Below are positions 53,145 to 61,380 of a stretch of 64,000 nucleotides of DNA, piece by piece. This DNA comes from DFXE01 sp032054765 (GTDB taxonomy: Bacteria > Bacteroidota > Bacteroidia > Bacteroidales > Tannerellaceae), in the NCBI GenBank assembly GCA_032054765.1, contig DAMBSC010000006.1, positions 124,001 to 188,000 on the forward strand, given 5' to 3'. The notes under the pieces were generated by a model, which saw only the letters and a list, made by a program, of their open reading frames with translations, was not told where the DNA came from and ran no database searches. How positions within the stretch are numbered: the first letter of the stretch is position 1; each line of letters starts with the position of its first letter. The position numbers and the translations under genes are program-made.

Positions 53145-53168
53145 TTTTTGGAAAACTATGGCATCTTT
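53131..53168 (-). terminator. K-family hairpin serving as rhuM terminator
   Basis: Perfect 12-bp arms AAAGATGCCATA (53131-53142) and TATGGCATCTTT (53157-53168) surround a 14-nt loop, with a T run after it on the minus strand. The rhuM stop codon (53156-53158) lies at the edge of the loop and stem, so the last codons of the gene are part of the repeat. Confidence 0.75.
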
Positions 53169-54154
53169 CCGTTCATCCGTTTTACCTCTTTATCAAAATC
53201 AGATAGATAATATTGATCCTGAATCTTTCGGAATACTTCATATTCCTGCTCTGCTTTTAGTTTTGCTTCCAGCGCAGAGACTTTTCCTTTGTCCTGAAGA
53301 ATGGGGTACTGGGAAAGTTCCAAGAACTGATTTAAGAAATTAGCCCACTCATTCATATCCGTTGTAATTCCCCGTTCGGCTCTATTCTCTGCTAAGTCAA
53401 GATAGGCAGATACAATCCGGTTCAACTCCCTTATATGTGCTTCGTTAAGATAGTTTTTAGCAATGGTAACATCCGATCTTAAGATTTTCCCATCAGGAGC
53501 CTGTTTCCAGTTGGTTAATCCCATATATAATTGGGTGGCATCAGCAGAAGAATAAATAATTTCGGCCGCCGTTTTTCCTGTTATTGCCCAATGGAGCTTA
53601 TTCTGTACAGTAGCAAAGAACTCTTTGGTTGCAGGGGCATTTCTATCGTAGTCGGTAGCAGTGGCATAAATATCGGTGATTTTTTGATAGAACCTACGTT
53701 CACTTGCCCTGATTTCCCGAACACGTTCAAGCAATTCATCAAAATAATCTTTGCCAAATGGTTGTCCGTTCTTCAACATCTCGTCATTCAATACAAAACC
53801 TTTGGTAATGTATTCCCTCAATGTATTGGTTGCCCATATACGAAACTGTGTTGCCTGGTAACTATTTACACGGTAACCAACAGCTATAATAGCATCTAAA
53901 TGATAGAAATCCAATTCGCGGGAAACCTCTCTTGAACCTTCTTGCTGAACTATCCGGATTTTCCGGATAGTTACTTTTCTTTCCAACTCATTTGAATTGA
54001 AAATATTTTGCAAATGTTCATTAATAGTTCTGACATCTACCCCAAAAAGTTCAGCCATTCGTTTTTGAGTAAGCCAGAACGTCCCGTCTTCAAATTGAAC
54101 CTGAACACTGACATTCCCCTCCGAGGTTGTATAAAGAATAATCCTATTTTCCAT
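53156..54154 (-). CDS. rhuM: RhuM-family protein
   Basis: The protein has 332 residues from ATG 54154 (MENRIILYT); an ATG at 54172 is also in frame. It matches the virulence RhuM family, with VQFEDGTFWLTQKRMAELFG, DVRTINEHLQNIF (HTH-like), SRELDFYHLDAIIAVGYRVN and RIWATNTLREYITKGFVLND in the usual order. The role is not established; such genes are common on islands and vary between strains. It stands between near-identical 38-bp direct repeats, and its terminator is part of the repeat family, which suggests insertion as a unit. Confidence 0.9.
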   Translation of the reverse strand: MENRIILYTTSEGNVSVQVQFEDGTFWLTQKRMAELFGVDVRTINEHLQNIFNSNELERKVTIRKIRIVQQEGSREVSRELDFYHLDAIIAVGYRVNSYQATQFRIWATNTLREYITKGFVLNDEMLKNGQPFGKDYFDELLERVREIRASERRFYQKITDIYATATDYDRNAPATKEFFATVQNKLHWAITGKTAAEIIYSSADATQLYMGLTNWKQAPDGKILRSDVTIAKNYLNEAHIRELNRIVSAYLDLAENRAERGITTDMNEWANFLNQFLELSQYPILQDKGKVSALEAKLKAEQEYEVFRKIQDQYYLSDFDKEVKRMNGKMP

Positions 54155-54271
54155 ATAATTACAAAGATACATTTAATTAAATGAAGAATGAAGAGAGAAG
54201 GCACTAATTCCCCATTGTTCATTTTATACCCTTGCCGGATCTATATCACGATTCTACAAACTCCAAATTAT

Positions 54272-54380
54272 ACAATAACCATCACCCCCGCAAAAAAAGA
54301 TGCTATACTATCTTCAAAAAGTATTAATACTTTCCGAAAAAAGTATGTACACTTTTTACGAAAACTATGGCTACTTTTTT
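54272..54380. repeat. Direct repeat plus K-family array, right of rhuM
   Basis: 54272-54309 is the second copy of the rhuM-flanking repeat. It leads into AAAAAGTATTAATACTTTCC, AAAAAAGTATGTACACTTTT and AAAACTATGGCTACTTTTTT, the same unit order as at 4722-4810 and 63896-63978. Confidence 0.75.
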
Positions 54381-54521
54381 ATCGGAAATAATATTATGCT
54401 GAATATTAGATTTTTAGCACTTTTGCATAATACCTGCTGTAAAAATGAAAATAAAATACAATAACTGTTATCTATCATATAGTCTAATACAATTTTTTCT
54501 TTTGCTCTAAATGAATCTTCT

Positions 54522-54660
54522 TTCAATTGCAGTCGGTTTTAACTGACTGATAATTAGTGCAAATATACACAAAAGGCTTTAGCCAAAAGAAATTATTAGG
54601 CTAAAGCCAAATGGGAGGCATACATCTATAGCCAGTCAGTTAAAACTGACTGCAATGGAA
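54522..54660. mobile_element. MITE-like P1-P2-P1 element, second copy
   Basis: Left P1 54530-54549 (one base change, CAGTCGGTT), P2 hairpin GGCTTTAGCC 54575-54584 with GGCTAAAGCC 54599-54608, right P1 54633-54652. The ends are imperfect inverted repeats (TTCAATTGCAG at left, CTGCAATGGAA at right). The architecture and length match 11692-11844, while the spacers between modules differ in sequence. Confidence 0.75.
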
Positions 54661-54738
54661 GATCGACCTTAATCAAGAATAAACGCCGAGGCTAAAATAT
54701 AGTTGATCATACTGACATACAGTTGTCAAACAATAAGC

Positions 54739-54746
54739 TATTTTTG
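54739..54746 (+). promoter_or_regulatory. -7 box TATTTTTG
   Basis: A consensus match 55 bases before ATG 54802; weak because of AT-rich context. Confidence 0.4.
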
Positions 54747-54801
54747 CCAATCGGTTATTAGTAAAAATAGCCTTCTGATAACAAACTTAAAAATCAAAAA
54801 T

Positions 54802-55935
54802 ATGGCAGAACCCTTTAAAAACATGTGGAATGAGCAGTTTTTAGATAGATTTACGCAAGATTTAAAACGTGTTATCCCTGATTTTGATGCTCCCGGGTTT
54901 ATCTCGCAGGTAATGGATGACGAATGGGAAGGCAGGGAGTTTAAACAACGTATCGCTCATATTACTACCACACTGAAAAAGTTTCTATCGGCAGACTACA
55001 AAGAAGCGGTTGCTAAAATACTTGAGCTGTTGGATTACGTTGAAAAAGCATACCCTGATTTTTCGAAGATAGACGATGAAAAGTTCGGCTTAATACTGGA
55101 CTATGGTGCGATTCTGGACAACTATGTAGAACAATATGGGTTAGACGATTACGAAACTTCTGTCAAAGCAATCGAAAAAATCACACAGTTTTCAAGTTGT
55201 GAATTTTCTACCCACCCGTTTATAATAAAATACCCTGACGAAATGATGGCACAAATGCTGGCCTGGTCGAAGCATGAACACTGGGGAGTCAGGCGGCTTG
55301 CTTCGGAAGGCTGCCGTCCGCGTCTACCCTGGGCAATGGCTTTGCCGAATCTGAAGAAAGATCCTGCGCCTATTATCCCTATTCTGGAAAATCTTAAAAA
55401 CGACCCTGCAAGATTTGTACGTTTGAGTGTGGCCAATAACCTGAATGATATTGCCAAAGATAATCCCGGAATAGTGATCGAACTAGCAAAAAAATGGAAA
55501 GGCGAATCGAAAGAGGTAGACTGGATTATCAAGCACGGATGCCGGACCCTTTTAAAACAGGGCAATGCAGAAGTAATGGAACTATTCGGATTGGGCGGCG
55601 TGAAAAATATCAGCATTGAAGGCTTTCAAATAACAACACCAAACGTTAAAGTCGGAGATTCGTTGGAGTTTACCTTTAAGCTACTGAACAAATGCGATAG
55701 TAAAGCCAAAATTCGTCTTGAATACGGAATTTATTATCAAAAAGCAAATGGTACATTGACCAAAAAAGCCCACAAGATCAGCGAAAAAGAATACGCCCCA
55801 AATTCGACGACACAAATTACCCGAAGGCATTCTTTTAAAGTGGTTACAACGCGAAAACTTCATCCCGGGCTTCATCAGGTGAGTGTAATAATCAACGGAA
55901 ATGAATTTGAAAAACACAATTTTGAATTGATCTAA
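54802..55935 (+). CDS. DNA alkylation repair protein (AlkD-like HEAT repeats)
   Basis: The protein has 377 residues from ATG 54802 (MAEPFKNMWNEQF); the frame is open upstream to 54703 but lacks support. HEAT-like repeats cover about 20-270 (HEHWGVRRLASEGCRPRLPW, RFVRLSVANNLNDIAKDNP, DWIIKHGCRTLLKQGN), as in the AlkC/AlkD DNA glycosylase superfamily. A beta-rich C-terminal domain of about 100 residues (VKVGDSLEFTFKLLNKCD) resembles the Ig-like tail of some AlkC-type proteins. It would excise alkylated bases and complement Ada (42926). Confidence 0.88.
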   Translation: MAEPFKNMWNEQFLDRFTQDLKRVIPDFDAPGFISQVMDDEWEGREFKQRIAHITTTLKKFLSADYKEAVAKILELLDYVEKAYPDFSKIDDEKFGLILDYGAILDNYVEQYGLDDYETSVKAIEKITQFSSCEFSTHPFIIKYPDEMMAQMLAWSKHEHWGVRRLASEGCRPRLPWAMALPNLKKDPAPIIPILENLKNDPARFVRLSVANNLNDIAKDNPGIVIELAKKWKGESKEVDWIIKHGCRTLLKQGNAEVMELFGLGGVKNISIEGFQITTPNVKVGDSLEFTFKLLNKCDSKAKIRLEYGIYYQKANGTLTKKAHKISEKEYAPNSTTQITRRHSFKVVTTRKLHPGLHQVSVIINGNEFEKHNFELI

Positions 55936-55939
55936 CTTG

Positions 55940-55997
55940 CAGTCAGTTAAAACTGACTGCAATAGATAAAGAAGAGGGGATAACCACAAATATTTCT
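55940..55997. repeat. P1 palindrome plus shared 37-bp module
   Basis: P1 in AA orientation at 55940-55959 begins four bases after the AlkD-like stop codon. 55961-55997 repeats the module of 52976-53012 with one mismatch. Confidence 0.85.
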
Positions 55998-56029
55998 TGT
56001 TAGTGCGAGATGATCCCGGATATAATTTG

Positions 56030-56037
56030 TATCTTTG
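56030..56037 (+). promoter_or_regulatory. -7 box TATCTTTG of mutS2
   Basis: An exact consensus match 244 bases before ATG 56282, implying a long leader. Confidence 0.6.
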
Positions 56038-56281
56038 TGCCCGATAAAATGCAAAATTCACGTTTTATGTTTAGTGCATCCGTGTAAATACCATATTGCG
56101 AGTTCGCATCTCAAGCCTTCGGGATGCCTACGGTACTGAATAGACAAGCCTTTGTCTGTTAGTGTTCGGTACGTTGTCGGAATATGGGAAATCTCAGCTT
56201 TAGTTTTAATTAATTTTTTATCAACTGTATATTGGTCTGTCGGTTTGCTGATGGCCGATATCGCAATAATAACATGAGATT
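56038..56281 (+). promoter_or_regulatory. Structured mutS2 leader with upstream ORF
   Basis: A 12-residue upstream ORF (56049-56087, MQNSRFMFSASV) starts 12 bases after the -7 box. It is followed by a region enclosed by CCATATT (56091-56097) and AATATGG (56181-56187). Inside are GCG/CGC with loop AGTT (56098-56107), and an arm in which GTACTGAA pairs with TTCGGTAC (one G-U) and AGACAA pairs with TTGTCT across a GCCT loop. This looks like a multi-branched RNA of about 97 nt. It matches no riboswitch I know. The remaining 90 bases before the ATG show no clear structure. Confidence 0.5.
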
Positions 56282-58198
56282 ATGATTTACCCGGATAATT
56301 TTGAACAAAGAATAGGAATCGACACAGTTCGTCAATACATAGTAGAAAAATGTTTGTCGCCACTCGGAGAAGAACAGGTGGCAGGCATGAGTTTTTCAAC
56401 CGACTTCATTACCATCAACAGACGATTAGAGCAGACAGGTGAGTTTGCGCAGATCATACGGGAGAAAGAAAATTTCCCCGCGGATAATTACCTGGATGTC
56501 CGTGAAGCCCTGCAAAAAGTAGAGAAAGATAGTACAGTCTGGTTTGCAGAAGATGAAATCCTTAGTCTGGCGAATTCACTTCAAACGATCAGCCATATCG
56601 CCTCTTTCCTGCATGAGGCTAAGACAACAACAGGAAAGGTAAAATACCCTGCCCTGACTGCCATGGCAGACAAGATCAAGCTTTTCCCAGCCATTATCGA
56701 AAAAGCTGCTTCCATAATAGACAAAGCATCTTGCCAGGTGAAAGACAATGCTTCACGCCGCCTGGCAGATATCCGCAGGGACAAGGTGGAAGCCACAAAA
56801 GCAGTCACACGTATGATGCAAAATGCGATCCGCGACGCACAACAAGCCGGTTTGATAGGCAAGGATGCAAACATCAGTATGCGCGACGGACACATGGTGA
56901 TCCCTGTCGACGCAGCTAACAAACGAAAAATAAAAGGACGCGTACACGACGGTTCCGGCAGTGGAAAAACGGTATTTATCGAGCCCGAAGCCGTTGGAGA
57001 AGCAAACAGCCGCCTGCGCGAACTGGAAGCAGACGAACGCCGTGAGGTGGTAAAGATCCTTATCGGATTTGCAGACCTTGTCCGTCCGCATCTTGCGGAA
57101 CTTTTCCGCTCGTATCACTTTATGGGAGAGATAGACTTCATCCGGGCTAAAGCGTCCTTCGGGGTACGGATAAACGGTATAAAACCTATATTCGAAGACA
57201 AACAACAGGTGGAATGGGTACAAGCCATACATCCGCTGTTAAATATACAATTATTCCAACAGCACAAACGAGCGCATCCTTTGGATATAACTCTTAATCA
57301 GGAGAACAGGCTGCTGATCGTTTCGGGAGCAAATGCCGGAGGTAAATCCCTTTGCCTGAAAACGGTTGCCTTACTGCAATATATGTTGCAATGCGGGCTT
57401 CTTATTCCTGTACACGAAAGCTCGCGTACCGGTATCTTCGACCATATTTTCGTAGATATAGGCGACGGACAAAGCATCGAAAACAGCCTGAGTACCTATA
57501 CTTCGCATCTTACGAACATGAAGTATTTCGTAGAACATTGCAACAATAGGACGCTTATCCTGATCGATGAGTTCGGAAGCGGAACAGAGCCGCAAATCGG
57601 AGGAGCCATTGCCGAGACGCTGCTCGACAGGTTTAACCGCAAAGGCAGTTTCGGGGTGATCACGACACACTTCCAGAACCTGAAACATTTTGCTTATGCA
57701 ACCGACGGAATTATCAACGGTGCAATGCTTTACGATGCGGAACGTATGCAACCCCTGTACAGGCTTTCCATCGGCAATCCGGGCAGTTCGTTTGCCGTAG
57801 AGGTGGCGACACGCATCGGGCTTCCGAAAGACATTATCGTTGAATCGTCGGCAAAGCTGGGAGAAGATTTTATCAATATGGATAACCTTTTACAGTCTAT
57901 TGCGCGTGATAAGATCTTTTGGGAAGATAAGCGGAAAGAGATCATGGAAGGCAACTATCAGTCTGCCGCAACAGGCGAAATACCTCAACCGTCAAAACCA
58001 AACGCAGATAAAGCGAAAGCAGTGCAATCACTCGAAGATGCCGTAATCGAAAAAGGCGACAGCGTCAGGCTAAACGGTCAGACGGCCGTAGGGATTGTCC
58101 TGGAATTGCAAGGAAAACAAGCCACGATAGCCTTTGGTTCAATAAAGACCACCGTAGCATTAAAGCGTCTGGATTTAGTTCGCAAAAAGAGAGTGTAA
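56282..58198 (+). CDS. mutS2: MutS2-family ATPase lacking the Smr domain
   Basis: The protein has 638 residues; typical MutS2 has about 780-830. The MutS2 core is complete: MIYPDNFEQRIG opening, lever and clamp region with a GRVHDGSGSGKTVFIEPEAV segment, Walker A SGANAGGKSL near residue 349, ENSLSTYTSHLTNM, and Walker B LILIDEFGSGTEP near residue 427. After LARDK-like SIARDKIFWEDKRKEI the usual long coiled coil is shortened to about 40 residues. The KOW-like segment GDSVRLNGQTAVGIVLELQG (about 593-612) follows, then the frame stops. MutS2 acts on stalled or collided ribosomes or in recombination; without Smr it cannot use that nuclease domain. Confidence 0.93.
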   Translation: MIYPDNFEQRIGIDTVRQYIVEKCLSPLGEEQVAGMSFSTDFITINRRLEQTGEFAQIIREKENFPADNYLDVREALQKVEKDSTVWFAEDEILSLANSLQTISHIASFLHEAKTTTGKVKYPALTAMADKIKLFPAIIEKAASIIDKASCQVKDNASRRLADIRRDKVEATKAVTRMMQNAIRDAQQAGLIGKDANISMRDGHMVIPVDAANKRKIKGRVHDGSGSGKTVFIEPEAVGEANSRLRELEADERREVVKILIGFADLVRPHLAELFRSYHFMGEIDFIRAKASFGVRINGIKPIFEDKQQVEWVQAIHPLLNIQLFQQHKRAHPLDITLNQENRLLIVSGANAGGKSLCLKTVALLQYMLQCGLLIPVHESSRTGIFDHIFVDIGDGQSIENSLSTYTSHLTNMKYFVEHCNNRTLILIDEFGSGTEPQIGGAIAETLLDRFNRKGSFGVITTHFQNLKHFAYATDGIINGAMLYDAERMQPLYRLSIGNPGSSFAVEVATRIGLPKDIIVESSAKLGEDFINMDNLLQSIARDKIFWEDKRKEIMEGNYQSAATGEIPQPSKPNADKAKAVQSLEDAVIEKGDSVRLNGQTAVGIVLELQGKQATIAFGSIKTTVALKRLDLVRKKRV

Positions 58199-58220
58199 AT
58201 CGCTAAGATAAGCTAACTTG

Positions 58221-58240
58221 CACCCAGTTTTAACTGACTG
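58221..58240. repeat. Degenerate P1 palindrome
   Basis: CACCCAGTTTTAACTGACTG: the left arm has lost two pairing bases. It lies 22 bases after the mutS2 stop codon. Confidence 0.7.
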
Positions 58241-58337
58241 ACAATAATTGAGAACAGTCGCGGTCTTATAGATTTAATCTATCAAATCATAAAGATTGAC
58301 CATGCGCAAAAGTGTAGGCTAATCAATTATTTTTCAG

Positions 58338-58345
58338 TATCTTTG
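58338..58345 (+). promoter_or_regulatory. -7 box TATCTTTG
   Basis: An exact match 66 bases before ATG 58412. A hairpin (ATCTTCTGC with GCAGAAGGAT, 58352-58381) and a full AGGAGG (58401-58406), unusual for this phylum, stand between box and start. Confidence 0.55.
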
Positions 58346-58411
58346 TTAATAATCTTCTGCCTTAATCCGTAGCAGAAGGATCATTGACAAATATAATTAA
58401 AGGAGGCAAGT

Positions 58412-59320
58412 ATGTCGACAGATAGATTAATCATTACGAATTTCACCGACCCTGTCTGCACCTGGTGTTGGGGCATTGAACCGGTATTACGGCGTTTGGA
58501 AACTTATTATAACTGGGAAATCGAATTCCGCTACGTCATGGGTGGACTGGTGGAAAACATCAATAATTTTGCCGACCCCGACAACCATATCGGAGGAAGC
58601 GAAGCCGATGCTACCAACAAAGAAATAATGTCTCACTGGCTCGAAGCCGCCAAGCGCCACAAAATGCCTATAAAAGGAGAAGGTTTTCACCTGTTTTCTG
58701 CCGAATATCCTTCTACCTATCCGCAGAATATCGCTTATAAGGCTGCACAGTTCGTAGACAAAGCGAAAGCCGACAGATTCCTGAGGCGCCTGCGTGAAGC
58801 GTCGGCAGCCGAAAACCTGTTGACTTCGCACGAAGATGTGCTTATTTCCCTGGCAAGTGAAGTCGGGCTCGACGTGGCGAAATTCATTTCCCATCTGCAT
58901 GACGGCTCGGCAGAAAAGGCTTTCCATGGCGATCTGGCTCTGACACGTTCGCTGGGTGTACACGGTTTCCCCACTTTCCTTATCAAATATAACACACAGC
59001 AGGTAATGCTTCGCGGGTACAACGATTTTGAAACATTCGTATCGGTGATCCATACCGTTACACACGGTAAAATGAACCCTGTGGAGCCAACGGTAAGTGA
59101 TGAAGAACTGTTCGACTTCCTCGAACTGCATCCCTGTCTGGCAGCCGAAGAAATACGTATGGCTTACAACCTCGTCAGCCTGACGGATGTAGACGACTGG
59201 GTAAAACGCCTCGAAAAAGAAGGAAAAGTAGAGATAACCCCTACCGGAAACAGTTATTTTGTAAGTAAAAAACGAGCGTCAGGATTTAGTTGCAATACCG
59301 AAACAGGAATTTGCAGTTAA
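58412..59320 (+). CDS. DsbA-family (FrnE-like) thiol oxidoreductase
   Basis: The protein has 302 residues without signal peptide, so it is cytoplasmic. The thioredoxin-fold active site is CTWC at residues 16-19 (TDPVCTWCWGIEP), with the inserted helical domain and the cis-Pro region GVHGFPTFLIKY. A C-terminal extension of about 70 residues looks like a winged helix (LEKEGKVEITPTGNSYFVSK) and ends with two more Cys (SCNTETGICS). FrnE-like proteins are disulfide isomerases or reductases linked to oxidative stress. A strong Shine-Dalgarno AGGAGG six bases before the ATG is unusual here. Confidence 0.9.
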   Translation: MSTDRLIITNFTDPVCTWCWGIEPVLRRLETYYNWEIEFRYVMGGLVENINNFADPDNHIGGSEADATNKEIMSHWLEAAKRHKMPIKGEGFHLFSAEYPSTYPQNIAYKAAQFVDKAKADRFLRRLREASAAENLLTSHEDVLISLASEVGLDVAKFISHLHDGSAEKAFHGDLALTRSLGVHGFPTFLIKYNTQQVMLRGYNDFETFVSVIHTVTHGKMNPVEPTVSDEELFDFLELHPCLAAEEIRMAYNLVSLTDVDDWVKRLEKEGKVEITPTGNSYFVSKKRASGFSCNTETGICS

Positions 59321-59360
59321 TTTTAATGATCTGCTATTGTCCCCCTTTTTCTATCAATTG

Positions 59361-59417
59361 CAGTCAGTTAAAACTGACTGATTAGAGAAAGACAGGAGGA
59401 ACATGCGGATAATCATT
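59361..59417. repeat. P1 palindrome plus GCGGATAATCATTTT module
   Basis: P1 at 59361-59380 (AA orientation), preceded by CTATCAATTG. The tail ATGCGGATAATCATTTTATG (from 59403) matches the module after P1 at 5092-5111, and in reverse at about 50741-50763. Confidence 0.75.
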
Positions 59418-59422
59418 TTATG

Positions 59423-60076
59423 TCATAAAAGCGCCTTCATCTCTTTCCAGTGAAGAATTTCAACTTTACCGGCCGGTTGACTGGCTCTGTTAACCATTGC
59501 CCTGGCAATATTTTGCGCTTTCATACCTTTATATTTATTCATCTTCCCGATGAATAGCGGATTAATGACACCCCAGATTCCTTTCATCACGACCTCGAGA
59601 GGACGCTTTTCTTTTCTGTCGCCCAATATCATGGAAGGACGGAAGATATAAGTATGATCGAAACCTAATGCGAGAATATCCCGTTCGGCCTCGCCCTTTG
59701 TCCGGGTATAAAACACACCCGACCCTGAATTTGCCCCGATGGAAGAAACCAGCGAAACGGTTTTTGCACCATTCTCCTTTGCCGTTTTCGCCGCCAGAAC
59801 AGGATAATCGTGGTCGATCTGGTAATACTCCTTTTTATCGGGAGTTTTCTTTTGAGTCGTACCGAGCGCAATATAAACCTCGTCGGCTTCAATGCCTTTA
59901 ACCGAGTCTGCAAACGTATGGAAATCGCCGGTAACAACCTTCAGTTTCGGATGACTGATCCCCAGATCTTTCCTGACAACGATCACTACCTGTTCATAAT
60001 TATTATCCTCCAACAGCGCCTCGAGGATATAAGACCCCACCAGACCACTTGCCCCATATACTATTGCTTTCTTCAT
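59423..60076 (-). CDS. NAD(P)-binding Rossmann-fold oxidoreductase (NmrA/HTATIP2-like)
   Basis: The protein has 217 residues. The dinucleotide-binding motif YGASGLVGSYI opens the protein, followed by DEVYIALGTTQKKTPDK and YQIDHDYPVLAAKTAKENGA, then the SDR-like VSSIGANSGSGVFYTRTKGE and FRPSMILGDRKEKRPLE. This set is the atypical short SDR group annotated NAD(P)H-binding or nucleoside-diphosphate-sugar epimerase. The substrate is unknown. It lies 29 bases downstream of the WG-repeat gene and is probably cotranscribed. Confidence 0.88.
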   Translation of the reverse strand: MKKAIVYGASGLVGSYILEALLEDNNYEQVVIVVRKDLGISHPKLKVVTGDFHTFADSVKGIEADEVYIALGTTQKKTPDKKEYYQIDHDYPVLAAKTAKENGAKTVSLVSSIGANSGSGVFYTRTKGEAERDILALGFDHTYIFRPSMILGDRKEKRPLEVVMKGIWGVINPLFIGKMNKYKGMKAQNIARAMVNRASQPAGKVEILHWKEMKALL

Positions 60077-60105
60077 AAAATATCTTTCATTCTTAAATTC
60101 AGGAA

Positions 60106-60534
60106 TTATTCTACCCGATCACCATTCAGATCAATAAAAAAAGTTTCGCCGTTCAGCTTTACTTTTGCTTTGCCTTCCTTCGTAAAATAGCGGGCATCGT
60201 CATACATAAGCGGGATAATTACCTTTCCTGTCTGATCTATAAAACCACACTTCCCCTCAATACAAACGGCAGCCAATCCGGTTTTGGTAAACGAATACGC
60301 CGGATTGTATATACACGGAATAACTTCTTTCCCTGTTTTATCCACATATCCCCACCAACCATTTAACCGGACTAATGCCAACCCCACAGAAAAAAGATGA
60401 GCATAATCATATTTAAACGGTATAACCTCTTCGCCCGATGCCGCATCCACAAACCCCCATTTACCATCATATTCCGTCGGCACTAACTTCTGTGTTTCAG
60501 CAGCCGTAGATTTCTTTTTAGTTTCCTTAGCCAT
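60106..60534 (-). CDS. WG-repeat protein
   Basis: The protein has 142 residues with a Lys/Thr-rich N-terminus and four WG beta-repeats, each about 22-24 residues long (YDGKWGFVDAASGEEVIPFK, LNGWWGYVDKTGKEVIPCIY, IEGKCGFIDQTGKVIIPLMY, LNGETFFIDLNGDRVE). There is no signal peptide. WG repeats are thought to bind proteins; the partner is not known. It is the first gene of a likely two-gene unit with the oxidoreductase. Confidence 0.87.
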   Translation of the reverse strand: MAKETKKKSTAAETQKLVPTEYDGKWGFVDAASGEEVIPFKYDYAHLFSVGLALVRLNGWWGYVDKTGKEVIPCIYNPAYSFTKTGLAAVCIEGKCGFIDQTGKVIIPLMYDDARYFTKEGKAKVKLNGETFFIDLNGDRVE

Positions 60535-60686
60535 TATAAATTTCCATTAAACCAATTCAAATACCCTCAAAAATAGCAATTATTTCAAAAGCAATCACCA
60601 TAAACCATTATATACAAAGCTATCCTAAAGACAAAAAACATACATAGTTTTCATAAAATGATTATTCATACATTAAATATCAATTA

Positions 60687-60734
60687 CAGTCAGTTTTAAC
60701 AGACTGCAATCCTGATTTCAAAAAAAGTGAACCC
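60687..60734. repeat. Degenerate P1 plus shared 25-bp module
   Basis: P1 copy CAGTCAGTTTTAACAGACTG (one unpaired change) at 60687-60706. The segment 60710-60734 is identical to 44017-44041. The remainder of 60535-60818 shows no gene. Confidence 0.8.
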
Positions 60735-60818
60735 GAGGAAAATATCTCACACTAATATCAGTTCTTTCCTTATACATTCATCAATAAGAACAAGGAAGAT
60801 AAATGAAAGAATAATGAA

Positions 60819-61349
60819 ATGAACGAAAAAACAGAAAATCACAGGACAATATCGGAAAACAAGAAAATACTATCGGCACTGAAAATCCTGCCTTTTGTTT
60901 TCGCCTTGCACAATGTTGAAGAAGCATGGTATATAAGCCGGTATGAACAAGCAGCATTAACACCATTAGTCATCACCCCTTTTCAATTTATTATAGCAGT
61001 ATCCTTATTTACTCTTTTAGGATTTGCACTTGTGTATGGCGAGAAATACTATCCAAGTCCACAAACTTATCTGTACACCGTAACCGGATTTTCGGGCATG
61101 TTGTTTCTGAATACATTTTTTCCGCATATACTATCCGCCATTTTTTTAAGCAGTTATACCCCCGGCATTATTACGGCGGTTCTACTGATATTGCCATGTA
61201 CAACCCTTATTTTGTGGGAAATCTTTAAAGGAAACTATTTGACCGACAAACAGTTGATCTCGACCATCCTTATAGGAGGAGCTGCCGGTATAGGATTTGT
61301 TACCCTCTTTTTAGGAATAGGATATATATTCTCCGTATACATTTACTAA
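60819..61349 (+). CDS. HXXEE domain-containing membrane protein
   Basis: The protein has 176 residues. The family signature HNVEEAW (residues 31-37) follows a short hydrophobic segment (LPFVFAL), and four more membrane helices follow. In HXXEE proteins the His and the two Glu are conserved and may coordinate a metal; function is unknown. It begins a run of three plus-strand genes with short gaps (31 and 19 bases). Confidence 0.82.
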   Translation: MNEKTENHRTISENKKILSALKILPFVFALHNVEEAWYISRYEQAALTPLVITPFQFIIAVSLFTLLGFALVYGEKYYPSPQTYLYTVTGFSGMLFLNTFFPHILSAIFLSSYTPGIITAVLLILPCTTLILWEIFKGNYLTDKQLISTILIGGAAGIGFVTLFLGIGYIFSVYIY

Positions 61350-61380
61350 ATTTGGAGTCGATACCAACAAGTAAAAAGAC

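Noticed and set aside
56098..56112. A tRNA T-arm-like sequence (GAGTTCGCATCTC)
   Set aside because: There is no acceptor stem, anticodon arm or CCA context; the loop does not fit the T-loop consensus.
58487..59131. A 214-codon minus-strand frame opposite the FrnE-like gene
   Set aside because: It is antisense to a well-supported gene; GC-rich codon use leaves the complementary frame open. The same applies to 12974-13462.
41770..60706. The recurring P1 palindromes as a CRISPR array
   Set aside because: Spacing is irregular (hundreds to thousands of bases), orientation varies, copies lie between genes, and no cas genes are present.
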